In this document: in pieces, positions 28,293-38,614 of the stretch
How positions within the stretch are numbered: position 1 is the stretch's first letter
How the letters are laid out: every line of letters starts with the position of its first letter
NCBI RefSeq assembly: GCF_000986865.1
Contig: NZ_LAVS01000005.1
Span: 1 to 64,000, forward strand
DNA length: 64,000 bases
Direction: 5' to 3'
From: Rheinheimera mesophila
GTDB lineage: Bacteria > Pseudomonadota > Gammaproteobacteria > Enterobacterales > Alteromonadaceae
Program-made: the position numbers and the translations under genes
The notes under the pieces: generated by a model
Databases searched by the model: none
What the model saw: only the letters and a program-made list of their open reading frames with translations
What the model was told of the DNA's origin: nothing

Positions 28293-28574
28293 GCAAAAAC
28301 TCCGTTGTATTCTTAAACAAAAACAGCCTGCGACCACCACTGAGCATCATGGACAGCGGCCAAAGCGACAGTGCTGTTTTCTCTGTTGATTCAATATTTT
28401 GTGGCTTTATGACAAGCTAAACGAATTGGGTTCCACAAAGGATCAGTCAATGCGGTCAGGCGCAAAAAAAAGCAGACCAGCCGACATACCCGCGCGAACT
28501 ACCTGCGCCACCTCGGTAAAATAAAAAACAACAGCTATAATTATTTAACCATCCATTAACAGACGGAGTTCGGG

Positions 28575-29078
28575 ATGAAACCGCTTCTGATAATAGTAGT
28601 GTGCTGCAGCTTTGGCCTGTCTGCTCAGGAGCAATGGCCTGAAACTGACTGTCTCAAAGCAGCAACCCAACTCCAGCAACTGGAACAGAAAATCAACTCA
28701 GGCTACAGCCTTAAGGAAGCAGAACACCTGCATCTCAGCCAACGCCAACTCGAAAAACAACTGGACAAGTTTTGTCAAAAGCCTGTCACGACTTCGTTGC
28801 CCGGCAAAGTAAAGATGAAAAAAACGGCCAAAACTGCACCGGACTCATTGGCAGCCATAGCCAAAGGCCCTCAGCTTTATGTCAGCTCAGTTTCAGTCAA
28901 AGCGCCTTATCAGGGGAAAAAATTACAGGCCTGGCTGCAGTATTATGCGGAGCCTAAAGCATGTTTTGGCGTGCGCGATAGCAGGCAAATGGTCTGGTGC
29001 ACAGAACAACGCCAACAAGCGAAAGCCAACTTTGAGCGACAATGGCAGCAAAAACTCGCACTATCACTACCAGAATGA
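28575..29078 (+). CDS. Small secreted Gln/Lys-rich protein of unknown function
   Basis: A 167-residue protein with a signal peptide (MKPLLIIVVCCSFGLSAQEQ) and a helical, Gln-rich N-terminal half. Four cysteines in the mature part (TDCLKA, KFCQKP, KACFGV, VWCTEQ) suggest two disulfides. No family recognised. It lies between the efflux operon and a DUF4442 gene in the same direction as gmk. Confidence 0.65.
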   Translation: MKPLLIIVVCCSFGLSAQEQWPETDCLKAATQLQQLEQKINSGYSLKEAEHLHLSQRQLEKQLDKFCQKPVTTSLPGKVKMKKTAKTAPDSLAAIAKGPQLYVSSVSVKAPYQGKKLQAWLQYYAEPKACFGVRDSRQMVWCTEQRQQAKANFERQWQQKLALSLPE

Positions 29079-29114
29079 TAAGCTCCGACCAGTTAAATTC
29101 TGGAGCTAAAATGC

Positions 29115-29594
29115 ATGAACGCCTTAACTAAAGCCAACTTACAACTCTGGTGGTTTGGATTCCGTTATATTCCGCTGATAGGTTTTTGCAAACCAAAAAT
29201 CCTGGAATTAACAGATGAGCGCACTGTGATCCGAATGCCTCATCATCGCCACACTAAAAACCATCTGGGTAGCATTTATTTTGGCGCTTTAGCTATAGGC
29301 GCCGATTTAGCCGGTGCGTTTTTAGTCTTTTACAAAGCCCGTCAAAAAAAACTCAACATTCACTTTGCCTTTAAAGATGTGCAGGGTGAATTTTTAAAAC
29401 GCCCGGAGGCGGCCATCCACTTCATCAGCAACGACGGCGCTTTAATAGACCAGATGATTCAGCAATCTTTAGACACAGGTGAGCGGATTAATCAGGCTGT
29501 GACTATTGATGTCACCTGCCCTTCCTTGCATGGTGACGAATTAATGGCCAAATTCAGTTTAACTTTATCCGTCAAAGCGAAAAAGAAATCCTGA
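29115..29594 (+). CDS. DUF4442 hotdog-fold protein, thioesterase-like
   Basis: A 159-residue soluble protein with the DUF4442 pattern (RMPHHRHTKNHLGSIYFGALAIGADLA), a hotdog fold related to PaaI-type acyl-CoA thioesterases. The NHLGSIYFGAL segment corresponds to the hotdog central helix, but the classical catalytic Asp is not evident. An acyl-thioester role is inference. It ends 75 bases before gmk. Confidence 0.75.
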   Translation: MNALTKANLQLWWFGFRYIPLIGFCKPKILELTDERTVIRMPHHRHTKNHLGSIYFGALAIGADLAGAFLVFYKARQKKLNIHFAFKDVQGEFLKRPEAAIHFISNDGALIDQMIQQSLDTGERINQAVTIDVTCPSLHGDELMAKFSLTLSVKAKKKS

Positions 29595-29669
29595 AGCGAT
29601 ACCAGACCTTGTTTGCAGCCAGCGACTGACAAGGCTAAAATCGCCTTTTGATTGCGAAGGTGGCATAGC

Positions 29670-30302
29670 ATGCAGGACTTATTAGGTAACTTATTTATTA
29701 TTTCAGCGCCAAGCGGGGCAGGAAAATCCACGCTAATCAATGCGCTTTTAACACAACATGCTGACATGCAACTGAGTGTCTCGCACACCACCCGCTCGCC
29801 TCGCCCAGGCGAGAGCGATGGTGTGCAGTACCATTTCACCGACGTAACGAACTTTAAACAATTGATTGCAGATAAGCAGTTTATTGAGTGGGCGGAAGTG
29901 TTTGGCAATTACTACGGCACCTCCAAAGCTGCTTTAGCCGACAAACTTGCGCAAGGCATAGATGTATTTTTGGATATCGACTGGCAAGGTGCCCGCCAGA
30001 TCAAACAGCAACTGCCTTTTGTCACCAGTATTTTTATTTTGCCCCCCAGTGTTCAAGCGTTAGAGCAACGCTTGAATCAACGTGGTCAGGATAGCGCCGA
30101 CGTGATCGCAGGCCGCATGGCCAAAGCCAGGGATGAAATCAGTCATGCCAGCGAATACGATTATTGGGTGGTGAATGATGATCTGGAGCTGGCGTTGCAG
30201 CAGTTTTCCGGCATTATCCAGACACAGCGCTTAAGACAAACCAAACAAGCCATACGGCAACAGAAGTTACTTGCTGGCCTGTTGGCGAACGAAACGAAAT
30301 AG
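29670..30302 (+). CDS. gmk: Guanylate kinase
   Basis: Phosphorylates GMP to GDP, for nucleotide synthesis and the (p)ppGpp cycle. The P-loop is [10 protein letters not shown], the GMP-binding region is [20 protein letters not shown], and [11 protein letters not shown] is intact. The start at 29670 (MQDLLGNLF) has GAAGG upstream; a TTG at 29652 would only add a short non-conserved extension. 210 residues. It begins the conserved gmk-rpoZ-spoT block. Confidence 0.97.
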   Translation: MQDLLGNLFIISAPSGAGKSTLINALLTQHADMQLSVSHTTRSPRPGESDGVQYHFTDVTNFKQLIADKQFIEWAEVFGNYYGTSKAALADKLAQGIDVFLDIDWQGARQIKQQLPFVTSIFILPPSVQALEQRLNQRGQDSADVIAGRMAKARDEISHASEYDYWVVNDDLELALQQFSGIIQTQRLRQTKQAIRQQKLLAGLLANETK

Positions 30303-30350
30303 AGTAGACTATGCGGTCTTTATTCAGATCCAGATTAACCGGAGTGGCAG

Positions 30351-30626
30351 ATGGCTCGCGTAACAGTTGAAGATGCAGTAAATAAAATTGGTAACCGCTT
30401 TGATTTAATTCTGGTGGCCTCACGTCGTGCCCGTCAACTGGCTGTTGAAGGTAAAGAAGCCATGGTTGACCCGGAAAACGACAAAGCCACTGTAGTAGCC
30501 TTACGTGAAATCGAAAAAGGTTTTATCACCAACAGTATTCTGGACCAGCAGGAACGTCGTGAACAGTTACAGCAAGAAGCCTCTGAAATGGCGGCAGTAG
30601 CTGCGATTATTGGTTCTGACGAATAA
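30351..30626 (+). CDS. rpoZ: RNA polymerase omega subunit
   Basis: A 91-residue protein opening [20 protein letters not shown], with the conserved [15 protein letters not shown] stretch. Omega helps assemble RNA polymerase and is part of the ppGpp binding site, matching its neighbours gmk and spoT. Standard length. Confidence 0.98.
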   Translation: MARVTVEDAVNKIGNRFDLILVASRRARQLAVEGKEAMVDPENDKATVVALREIEKGFITNSILDQQERREQLQQEASEMAAVAAIIGSDE

Positions 30627-30733
30627 TCTGAGTTCCTTCCTGTGCCAACGGTATCCGGCCGTTGGCAATAGCTCGAAATCCACGTATATTCAAAGGAACA
30701 CGCCAAAGCGTTGTGCGTATTGGGGAGTTTCGG

Positions 30734-32857
30734 ATGTATTTGTTTGAAGGCCTGAAAAATCAAATCAGCGCTTACCTGCCGCCTGAGCAGGTTGCTCTGG
30801 TACAACAGGCTTATGTAGTAGCCCGCGACGCGCATGAGCCGCAAGTTCGTTCCAGCGGTGAACCTTACATTACTCACCCGGTCGCTGTAGCCAGTATCCT
30901 CGCCGAAATGCGCATGGATCACGAAACTCTGATGGCTGCCCTACTGCATGATGTAATTGAAGACACCCCCGTCAGTAAAGAAGATTTAAGCCGGCTCTTC
31001 GGCGAAACCGTCGCTGAATTGGTGCAGGGCGTTAGCAAACTCGACAAAGTAAAATTTAAAGATATCAAAGAGTTCGAAGTTACCAACCTGCAAAAAATGT
31101 TTATGGCAATGACGCAGGATATCCGCGTTATCCTGATTAAACTGGCCGACCGTACTCATAATATGCGCACCATAGGTGCACTCAAACCAGAAAAGCGCCG
31201 TCGTATCGCCCGTGAGACCTTAGAGCTCTACGCTCCTATCGCCAATCGTTTGGGTATTCATAATATTAAAAACGAGCTGGAAAACTGGGGCTTCCGCGCT
31301 TTATACCCGATGCGCTATCGCGCGCTGGAAACAGCCGTCAAGCAGGCCCGCGGTAATCGCAAAGAAATCATTGAAAAAATCCAAACAGAAATAGAACAGC
31401 GGATCAAAGCAGCAGGTATTGAAGCCGAGGTGGCAGGCCGTGAAAAACATCTGTACAGCATCTATCGTAAGATGAAAAGCAAAGAGCTGATGTTTAACGA
31501 TGTGATGGATATTTATGGCTTTAGGGTCATTATCAACAGCATAGACAACTGCTATCGCGTGTTAGGCGTAGTACACAACCTGTTTAAGCCGATAGAAAGC
31601 CGTTTTAAAGACTACATTGCTATTCCGAAACAAAACGGTTACCAGTCCCTGCACACCTCTTTGATTGGTCCACACGGTATTCCGGTGGAAATTCAGATGC
31701 GTACCCGCGAGATGGATGAAATGGCGGACAAAGGGATAGCCGCCCATTGGTCGTACAAAGGCGCAGGCGAAAACAAAAATACCACAGCACAAATCCGCGC
31801 CCAGCGCTGGATGCAAAGTTTGTTAGAGCTGCAACAAAGCTCAGGCAATACCTATGAATTTGTTGAAAACGTCAAATCTGAACTCTACCCGGACGAGCTG
31901 TATGTATTCAGTCCTAAAGGGCAGATTGTTGAATTACCTATAGGCGCCAATGCAGTCGATTTTGCCTACACAGTGCATACTGACATAGGCAATAAGTGTG
32001 TGGGCGCTCGGGTGGATCGCAAACCTTATCCACTGAATAAACCGTTAGAAACCGGTCAGACGGTAGAAATTATTACCAGTCCAGGCGGTAAACCTAATGC
32101 CAACTGGCTGAACCATGTAGTCACCAGCCGCGCTATTTTAGGTATTCGTAACTATCTGAAAAAGCAGCAATTAAGCGAAGCTGTAGGTTTGGGTCGCCGT
32201 TTACTGACTTCAGCTTTGGGTGACGTCAAACTGGAATCTATTCCAGCAGAACGTATTGAGCAGGTGCTACAAAGTACCACGCAAAAATCGCTGGACGAGC
32301 TTTTAGTGGAAATTGGTTTAGGTAACCAGTTGCCTATTGCTGTGGCACGTCGCCTGTTGGGTGGCTTTGAATCCGGTGAAGAGGCTTTACCTGCAGAAAA
32401 TCCGGCCAACCAAAAAACCAAAGCTTTTATTATTGGCTCTGAAGGTATGTTACTGACCTTCGCCAAATGTTGCCGCCCTATTCCGGGTGATGAAATTGCT
32501 GCCAACGCCACGCCGGGCAAAGGCCTGAACGTGCACCGTGTGGAATGCCGTAATATTCGGGGCTGGGAAAAAGAGCCGGGTAAATACTTCCCGGTAAAAT
32601 GGGATAAAACCGGCGACAAACAATTTTTATGTGATATCCGGGTTTTTATCGTCAACCAACCCGGCGTGCTGGCTAAACTCACGACAGTGATAGCCTCGCA
32701 GGATTCCAATATTCAGGACTTGTCGACCGACGATAGAGACACAGGCGAATACGTGATCAAAATCACCCTGTCTGTGCGTGACCGGATTAATTTAGCCAAC
32801 GTGATGCGTAAAATCCGCGTTTTGCCTGAAGTGCTTAAAGTTTACAGAAGGAAATAA
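30734..32857 (+). CDS. spoT: Bifunctional (p)ppGpp synthetase/hydrolase SpoT
   Basis: Stringent-response enzyme of 707 residues. Domains: HD hydrolase (His72-Asp73 in LLHDVIEDT), synthetase (about 230-340, [10 protein letters not shown]-like region and [18 protein letters not shown]), TGS (about 385-445), a zinc-finger-type region ([13 protein letters not shown]) and C-terminal ACT. The hydrolase motif is intact, so it is SpoT- and not RelA-like. The start at 30734 gives [11 protein letters not shown], the E. coli N-terminus; the open frame begins further upstream at 30662. The tRNA methyltransferase gene trmH, which follows spoT in E. coli, is absent. Confidence 0.97.
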   Translation: MYLFEGLKNQISAYLPPEQVALVQQAYVVARDAHEPQVRSSGEPYITHPVAVASILAEMRMDHETLMAALLHDVIEDTPVSKEDLSRLFGETVAELVQGVSKLDKVKFKDIKEFEVTNLQKMFMAMTQDIRVILIKLADRTHNMRTIGALKPEKRRRIARETLELYAPIANRLGIHNIKNELENWGFRALYPMRYRALETAVKQARGNRKEIIEKIQTEIEQRIKAAGIEAEVAGREKHLYSIYRKMKSKELMFNDVMDIYGFRVIINSIDNCYRVLGVVHNLFKPIESRFKDYIAIPKQNGYQSLHTSLIGPHGIPVEIQMRTREMDEMADKGIAAHWSYKGAGENKNTTAQIRAQRWMQSLLELQQSSGNTYEFVENVKSELYPDELYVFSPKGQIVELPIGANAVDFAYTVHTDIGNKCVGARVDRKPYPLNKPLETGQTVEIITSPGGKPNANWLNHVVTSRAILGIRNYLKKQQLSEAVGLGRRLLTSALGDVKLESIPAERIEQVLQSTTQKSLDELLVEIGLGNQLPIAVARRLLGGFESGEEALPAENPANQKTKAFIIGSEGMLLTFAKCCRPIPGDEIAANATPGKGLNVHRVECRNIRGWEKEPGKYFPVKWDKTGDKQFLCDIRVFIVNQPGVLAKLTTVIASQDSNIQDLSTDDRDTGEYVIKITLSVRDRINLANVMRKIRVLPEVLKVYRRK

Positions 32858-32862
32858 GTGTT

Positions 32863-33255
32863 ATGTCAAAAGTGATCATCAGTACAGATAAAGCCCCTGC
32901 TGCTATTGGCACCTACAGCCAGGCTGTCAAAATTGGCACCACAGTGTATTTATCTGGTCAGATCCCTTTAGTACCAGAGACCATGCAGATGGTGTCTGAA
33001 AACTTCGCAGAACAAACTCAGCAAGTGTTTCATAACCTGGCCGCCGTATGTCAGGCCGCTGGTGGCAGCTTAAATGATATGGTCAAGGTGAATATCTTCC
33101 TGACGGACTTATCCAATTTCGCTACCGTCAACCAAATTATGAGCCAACATTTCAGTGCGCCATACCCGGCCCGTGCCGCTGTGCAAGTCAGTGCTTTACC
33201 CCGTGGCGCTCAGATTGAAATTGATGGCGTAATGGAAGTGCCATCGACCAACTAA
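32863..33255 (+). CDS. ridA: RidA family reactive intermediate/imine deaminase
   Basis: Hydrolyses reactive enamine/imine intermediates made by PLP enzymes. 130 residues with the YjgF/RidA signature ([29 protein letters not shown]) and active-site Arg in [20 protein letters not shown]. Begins 5 bases after spoT, so it is co-transcribed. Confidence 0.97.
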   Translation: MSKVIISTDKAPAAIGTYSQAVKIGTTVYLSGQIPLVPETMQMVSENFAEQTQQVFHNLAAVCQAAGGSLNDMVKVNIFLTDLSNFATVNQIMSQHFSAPYPARAAVQVSALPRGAQIEIDGVMEVPSTN

Positions 33256-33295
33256 CAGGGAAAACAACAGCTCCTGTCTAATGAAGGCAAACTGA

Positions 33296-34105
33296 GTGAC
33301 TAAGATCCTGTGTTGTATTGTGCTGCTGGCCTTACCCAGGCTGGCCGTTGCTGCGGAAACACCAGTGTTAACCTGGTGTTTGGATCATTTCTCGCGTTTT
33401 CATGCCTATGAAACAGGCAAAACGCCCTACGGTCCCTCTGTCGATTTGATGCAGGAACTGGCCAAACGCGCTGGCTTCCAACTCAAATTCAGTCCCAAAA
33501 CGCCGTCTGCCCGCTGTTTTCGCCAGATGCAAACCGGTGAAGCGGATTTAATGAGCAATCTGAACTATACCGATGAGCGGGCTGAGTTTATCCACCTGAT
33601 CCCCTACAACGAACGTATCCCTGAGTCGCTGTATTTAAAAGGCGACGATAAGCGCCACATCCGTAGTTTTAATCAGTTGGAGTCGTTAAGCCTGGCGACG
33701 GTGCGCAATTACACTTATCACCCCAGCCTGATGCAACTGATCAAAACCTCCAAACGTCATGTCGAAATTGACAGCATAGAAACAGGTTTTGAAATGCTGC
33801 AACGTGGTCGGGTCGATGCTTTGGTGGTGCCGACTCAAAGCTCTTTGGATGTGATTGCCGACCACAAAGAGCTACATTTTCAGTTTAAACGGGCGCCTGT
33901 GGATTTTTCTGTGGTAGAAAAACGTTTTATCAATATTGGCTTATCAAAAAAGAGCCCACATCTGGCACTGAAAGACCGGATCGAACACGCCATTGAGTCG
34001 ATGGTCAAAGACGGTACTGTGAAAAAACTCTACGCCTTTGATCCACTCAAACACGGTCCAACCTATCTGGCTGATGATGGGGCCGGACCTAAAAAGCAGC
34101 CTTAA
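33296..34105 (+). CDS. Orphan periplasmic solute-binding protein (SBP_bac_3-like)
   Basis: A 269-residue secreted protein (signal peptide MTKILCCIVLLALPRLAVAA) with the type-3 substrate-binding fold: GPSVDLMQELAKRAGF near the N-terminus and an aromatic/acidic pocket segment QTGEADLMSNLNYTDERAEF. No ABC permease or ATPase is nearby, so it may act as a sensor or scavenger rather than a transporter part. The start is GTG at 33296 with GAAGG upstream; a nearby ATG is out of frame. It sits between ridA and recG. Confidence 0.8.
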   Translation: MTKILCCIVLLALPRLAVAAETPVLTWCLDHFSRFHAYETGKTPYGPSVDLMQELAKRAGFQLKFSPKTPSARCFRQMQTGEADLMSNLNYTDERAEFIHLIPYNERIPESLYLKGDDKRHIRSFNQLESLSLATVRNYTYHPSLMQLIKTSKRHVEIDSIETGFEMLQRGRVDALVVPTQSSLDVIADHKELHFQFKRAPVDFSVVEKRFINIGLSKKSPHLALKDRIEHAIESMVKDGTVKKLYAFDPLKHGPTYLADDGAGPKKQP

Positions 34106-34179
34106 ATACAGTTCCTGTAGCACTCTGGCTATGCCCTGTGACAATCACAGGTTAAACTGTCTGCTATCAGTCACTTAGT

Positions 34180-36273
34180 TTGGTCTCTCTCTTGACAGTA
34201 ACAGCACTGGACAGCCTATCCGTCAGCCAGCTCAAAGGAGTTGGCGCCAAAGTCAGCGCGCTGCTGCATAAGCTGGGTATCCAGAGTGTGCAGGACTTAC
34301 TCTTTCACTTGCCGTTACGTTACGAAGACCGTACCCGTCTCTACCCCATAGCGGATTTGTGGCCACAGCAAACAGCCACAGTGCAGGGCGAAGTCATCAG
34401 CAGTGAAATTACCTTTGGTAAAAGACGTAGCTGGCTGGTGTCTATCCGGGATGGCTCAGGTCATTTAACCTTACGTTTTTTCCATTTTAACGCAGCGCAA
34501 AAAAATGCCGTTACGCCCGGAGTCACCTTAAGAGTCTTTGGTGAAGTGAAACGCGGGATGCGCGGTTTTGAAATGATGCATCCTGAATACAAAGTAGTAA
34601 AAGACGGCTTTGAACAGGATGTAGCCGAAACCCTGACCCCGGTTTATCCCAGCACTGAAGGACTAAAACAAAATAGCTGGCGCAATTTAACTGATGCGGC
34701 CTTACAGGTGTTACAACGCAGCAGCCCGACTGAATATCTGTCGCCGGTGCTGGGTCAGAATAGCTGGTCTTTGTCTGACGCATTATTTTATTTACACCGA
34801 CCTCCCCCTGATGCCTCATTGCAACTGCTGGAACAAGGCCAACATCCAGCACAGCAACGGCTGATTTTTGAAGAGCTGGTCGCGCAGCAGTTGTCGATGC
34901 TGCAATTACGCCAGCAATGCCGGGTACAACAAGGCCGCAGCTTTGTAGTGGATCAGAGTCAGAATCAAAAATTTCTACAGGCGTTACCTTTTGCTCCTAC
35001 TCAAGCACAACAGCGGGTGATCTGTGAAATACGTCATGATTTAGCCCAAACCGAACCCATGTTGCGTTTGGTCCAGGGAGACGTAGGGTCGGGTAAAACT
35101 TTAGTGGCCGCGTTGGCCGCTTTAACAGTGTTAAGCCGTGGCGCTCAGGTAGCGCTGATGGCTCCCACAGAATTATTAGCCGAGCAGCACGCCACGACCT
35201 TCAAAGCCTGGCTGGAGCCTTTGGGGTATCAGATTGCCTGGCTGGCCGGTAAAGCCTCTGCCAAACAAAAGCAGCAACAACTGGCCGCTGTTCAAAGCGG
35301 CGAAGCGCAAATGGTGATTGGCACTCATGCCCTGTTTCAGCAGCAGGTGCAGTTTCAACAACTGGCCTTAGTCATTATCGACGAGCAGCACAGATTTGGT
35401 GTCCATCAGCGGCTGGAGCTGCGGGAAAAAGGTGCCGATACTGGTTTTTATCCACATCAACTGGTGATGACCGCCACCCCTATCCCCCGCACCTTAGCTA
35501 TGACGGCTTATGCCGATTTAGATACCTCGGTGATTGATGAGTTACCGCCGGGCCGTACTCCGGTCACCACTGTGGTGTTGCCCGATAGTCGCCGTGGCGA
35601 AGTCACAGAACGAGTGCGTCAGGCCGTGCAAAATGAAGGTCGTCAGGCCTATTGGGTCTGTACTTTGATTGAAGAGTCAGAGCAACTGCAATGTCAGGCT
35701 GCAGAAATGACAGCGGTCGAACTCACGGCCGCATTACCGGATTTGCGAATTGGTTTGGTGCATGGCCGCTTAAAAGCGGCGGAAAAGCAGCAAGTGATGG
35801 CCGATTTTAAAGCAGGTAAACTGGATTTATTGGTCGCCACTACTGTGATTGAAGTGGGCGTAGACGTACCCAACGCCAGCTTAATGATTATCGAAAACCC
35901 GGAGCGCCTGGGGTTAGCTCAGTTGCATCAGCTCAGAGGCCGGGTTGGTCGTGGTAGTGCAGTTTCGCATTGTGTGCTTTTGTATCACGCCCCTTTATCC
36001 TCAACAGCTCAGGCGCGCCTGGCGGTGCTGAGGGAAAGTAATGATGGCTTTGTCATAGCACAACGGGATTTAGAAATTCGTGGGCCGGGTGAACTCTTGG
36101 GCACTAAACAAACGGGCCAGGTCAGCTACCGCATTGCCGATCTAAGCCGGGATGCGCACTTCATCCCGGCTGCTCAGCAAGCTGCTGCGCTGCTGTGGCA
36201 GCACTACCCACAAAACTGCCCGCCGTTGATTCGTCGTTGGTTAGGCTTTAAAGAAATCTACGCTCAGGCCTGA
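34180..36273 (+). CDS. recG: ATP-dependent DNA helicase RecG
   Basis: Remodels stalled replication forks and Holliday junctions. 697 residues: wedge/OB domain in the N-terminal third (SQLKGVGAKVSALLHKLGI; LPLRYEDRTRLYPIADL), helicase domain 1 with P-loop GDVGSGKT and DEQH box, helicase domain 2 (VATTVIEVGVDVPNAS; QLRGRVGRG) and the C-terminal TRG region. No ATG is available; translation begins at TTG 34180 or the in-frame TTG at 34192. Last gene of the spoT block. Confidence 0.97.
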   Translation: MVSLLTVTALDSLSVSQLKGVGAKVSALLHKLGIQSVQDLLFHLPLRYEDRTRLYPIADLWPQQTATVQGEVISSEITFGKRRSWLVSIRDGSGHLTLRFFHFNAAQKNAVTPGVTLRVFGEVKRGMRGFEMMHPEYKVVKDGFEQDVAETLTPVYPSTEGLKQNSWRNLTDAALQVLQRSSPTEYLSPVLGQNSWSLSDALFYLHRPPPDASLQLLEQGQHPAQQRLIFEELVAQQLSMLQLRQQCRVQQGRSFVVDQSQNQKFLQALPFAPTQAQQRVICEIRHDLAQTEPMLRLVQGDVGSGKTLVAALAALTVLSRGAQVALMAPTELLAEQHATTFKAWLEPLGYQIAWLAGKASAKQKQQQLAAVQSGEAQMVIGTHALFQQQVQFQQLALVIIDEQHRFGVHQRLELREKGADTGFYPHQLVMTATPIPRTLAMTAYADLDTSVIDELPPGRTPVTTVVLPDSRRGEVTERVRQAVQNEGRQAYWVCTLIEESEQLQCQAAEMTAVELTAALPDLRIGLVHGRLKAAEKQQVMADFKAGKLDLLVATTVIEVGVDVPNASLMIIENPERLGLAQLHQLRGRVGRGSAVSHCVLLYHAPLSSTAQARLAVLRESNDGFVIAQRDLEIRGPGELLGTKQTGQVSYRIADLSRDAHFIPAAQQAAALLWQHYPQNCPPLIRRWLGFKEIYAQA

Positions 36274-36311
36274 AGCTGTTGATGCTGGCCAGTTAAGCAG
36301 AGGAGCCCTCA

Positions 36312-36725
36312 ATGTTTTGTATTATACAGCTCGACCATGTAGTGTTGCGGGTCAGCGATCTGCAACTGATGTTGGACTTCTACCAGCGGGTACTGGGCTG
36401 CACTCTGGAACGGCAGGAAACCGACTTAGGCTTATACCAATTAAGGGCGGGCAGCAGCCTGATTGATTTGGTGCCTGTCGATCAGCCTTTGGGCCAACAA
36501 GGCGGCCAAGCACCTGGGGCAGAAGGGCACAATATGGATCATTTATGTTTACGTATTGAACCTTTTGACGCTGCGGCCTTGCAGCTTTATCTGCAACGTC
36601 ATGGCGTCAGCCCAGGGCCGGTTGAATCCCGTTATGGTGCTGAAGGCAAGGGTCCATCCATTTATATTCAGGACCCCGAAGGCAATAGGATAGAACTGAA
36701 AGGCCCGCCCTATTCAATGACCTGA
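36312..36725 (+). CDS. VOC (glyoxalase/dioxygenase-fold) protein
   Basis: A 137-residue metal-dependent VOC-fold protein. The first half begins QLDHVVLRVSDLQLMLDFYQ with the metal-ligand His, and the second half has HNMDHLCLRIEPFD and a C-terminal IYIQDPEGNRIEL with Glu. The pattern suits glyoxalase/fosfomycin-resistance relatives, but the reaction cannot be assigned. The 3' end overlaps the convergent rarD by 16 bases. Confidence 0.85.
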   Translation: MFCIIQLDHVVLRVSDLQLMLDFYQRVLGCTLERQETDLGLYQLRAGSSLIDLVPVDQPLGQQGGQAPGAEGHNMDHLCLRIEPFDAAALQLYLQRHGVSPGPVESRYGAEGKGPSIYIQDPEGNRIELKGPPYSMT

Positions 36726-37618
36726 ACTACGGTTTTTTTCCGAAGTGCCAGATAGGCATCCACTGAATAGACAATCAGTGCCAGCCAGATAAAACCAAAG
36801 GTCACCAGCTTGGCTGCAGTTAACGGCTCGTTGTACAACCAGACGCCAAACACAAACATAAAACTTGGGCCTATGTACTGAAAAAAGCCCATAGTCGAGA
36901 GTTGCAGCCGTTTCGCCGCAGCAATAAACAGCAACAAAGGCACAGTGGTAACAAAACCTGCCGCCATCAGCCACAGATTTAAGCTCCAACTGTTTTCAAC
37001 TAAATTCACCGCACTGCTGTCGGCAAACTGCCACCAGTAATACAAGGCCAAAGGTAATAACAACAGCGATTCAATAAAAAGTCCGGTAATGGCATCAATC
37101 GCCAGCTTTTTGCGGAACAAACCATAAAGTGCAAAAGTACTGGCCAGAGTTAAGGCTATCCAGGGCACAGAACCAAAAGTGACCAGTTGGATCACCACAC
37201 CCGTCACAACCAGCGATAAAGCCAGCCATTGAAACTTACGCAAACGCTCGCCAAGAAAAAACATGCCCAGCAGCACGTTGAGCAAAGGGTTGATGTAATA
37301 GCCTAAGCTGGCATCCAGCATATGATGGTTGTTCACAGCCCAGATAAATAACCCCCAATTGCCGCCTAAAATCAGCGATGTGCCCAAAAGGGCCAGCACC
37401 AGTTTGGGCTGAACTAAAATCTGCTGCACTTTGCTCCACTGCTGCATTGCAAACACAATCAGCACCAGCAGTACAAAAGACCAGACCACACGGTGGATCA
37501 GTATCTCCTGCGCTGGCACAAAATCGATTTGTTTAAAATACAGGGGCGCTATCCCCCACAAGGTATAAGCACCGGCAGCAAAAGCACCACCGAGTTTTTG
37601 CGCTGGACTTAAAGTCAT
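36710..37618 (-). CDS. rarD: RarD-type EamA transporter
   Basis: Integral-membrane protein of 302 residues with ten predicted helices in two EamA repeats, of the drug/metabolite transporter superfamily. GAYTLWGIAPLYFKQIDFVPAQEILIHR is split across the first helices as in RarD, and IGPSFMFVFGVWLYNEPLT lies in the second repeat. E. coli RarD is annotated as a predicted chloramphenicol permease. In E. coli rarD-yigI-recQ are neighbours; here two motor genes stand between rarD and the thioesterase. Confidence 0.93.
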   Translation of the reverse strand: MTLSPAQKLGGAFAAGAYTLWGIAPLYFKQIDFVPAQEILIHRVVWSFVLLVLIVFAMQQWSKVQQILVQPKLVLALLGTSLILGGNWGLFIWAVNNHHMLDASLGYYINPLLNVLLGMFFLGERLRKFQWLALSLVVTGVVIQLVTFGSVPWIALTLASTFALYGLFRKKLAIDAITGLFIESLLLLPLALYYWWQFADSSAVNLVENSWSLNLWLMAAGFVTTVPLLLFIAAAKRLQLSTMGFFQYIGPSFMFVFGVWLYNEPLTAAKLVTFGFIWLALIVYSVDAYLALRKKTVVQVIE

Positions 37619-37855
37619 TCGTATCCCCCTGAACCGCCGGACTGCTCCGGTTTGATGGCGCGCATTGTACGTGAGCCCTGCTGCAAAGGTAAGGCATCTT
37701 CAGCCCGGTCTTTGACTCCTGGCCGCAAACTAATCAAAACAGGCTGAAATCTATCAATAAAATAGCAAAATGCTAAAAATAAAAGTCGGGATCAGCATTG
37801 CCCCCAAGCAAGCAGAACCGCTATTCTGAGTGAAAAACAGCCATAGGATAAAGCA

Positions 37856-38614
37856 ATGAGTTTTATCGGTATTATTGTCGCGCTGATCTGTATTATTGGC
37901 GGGAACTTACTGGAGGGTGGACATCCGGGCGCCCTGCTCAATCTGCCAGCGTTTTTAATAGTGATAGGCGCCACTTTTGGTGCTGCTTTAACTCAGTTCC
38001 CTTTTCACGTCGTCATTGAAGCCGGTAAACGTTTTATCTGGCTTATTGTTCCACTTCGGCTGGATATGCAGGAACGAAGCCTATTACTGCAGGATATGGC
38101 ATCGCAGGCCCGCAAAGGTGGCTTTTTGGCGCTGGAAGAAAAACTCGATAGCCTGGACGATCCTTTCCTGAAACGGGGCATAGCTATGCTGGTGGATGGT
38201 TTTGACAAAGATTACATTCTCGAAACCCTGGAACAGGAAATCGAGATGGAACAGGAAGAAATTGAGCACACGGTAAAGTTCTACGAAGCCATGGGCGGTT
38301 ATGCGCCAACTATGGGCATAGTAGGGGCTGTACTAGGGTTAATTCACGCTATGGGGTTATTGGATAAACCTGATGAATTAGGTGGCGGTATAGCTGTTGC
38401 TTTTGTTGCGACCATTTATGGCGTCGCTTTTGCCAACCTGATGTTTTTACCTTTTGGTAACCGCTACAAGTTATTTGCCAGCCAGATCCGGAATTATAAA
38501 ATTATGACCCTGACCGGCATTGTGATCATTGCCGACGGTTTATCTCCTCAACAATTGCAAATTCGCTTAGCGGCGTTTACCGGCGAGCATCATGATGAAA
38601 AAGAAAAAGCCTGA
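37856..38614 (+). CDS. MotA-family flagellar stator protein (MotC/PomA-like)
   Basis: Ion-channel stator subunit of 252 residues with four membrane helices: two near the N-terminus, and TM3 (TMGIVGAVLGLIHAMGLL) and TM4 (GGGIAVAFVATIYGVAFANL) with the conserved Pro and Gly pattern. The cytoplasmic loop carries charged residues (DPFLKRGIAMLVDGFDKDYI) that interact with the rotor in this family. The ATG follows AGGATAAAGC. Overlaps the MotB-like gene by 23 bases. No other flagellar gene is in the window, so this is an isolated stator set. Confidence 0.93.
   Translation: MSFIGIIVALICIIGGNLLEGGHPGALLNLPAFLIVIGATFGAALTQFPFHVVIEAGKRFIWLIVPLRLDMQERSLLLQDMASQARKGGFLALEEKLDSLDDPFLKRGIAMLVDGFDKDYILETLEQEIEMEQEEIEHTVKFYEAMGGYAPTMGIVGAVLGLIHAMGLLDKPDELGGGIAVAFVATIYGVAFANLMFLPFGNRYKLFASQIRNYKIMTLTGIVIIADGLSPQQLQIRLAAFTGEHHDEKEKA

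Noticed and set aside
37700-37855. Sigma-28 flagellar promoter before the stator genes
   Set aside because: No TAAA-N15-GCCGATAA-like sequence is visible in the region.
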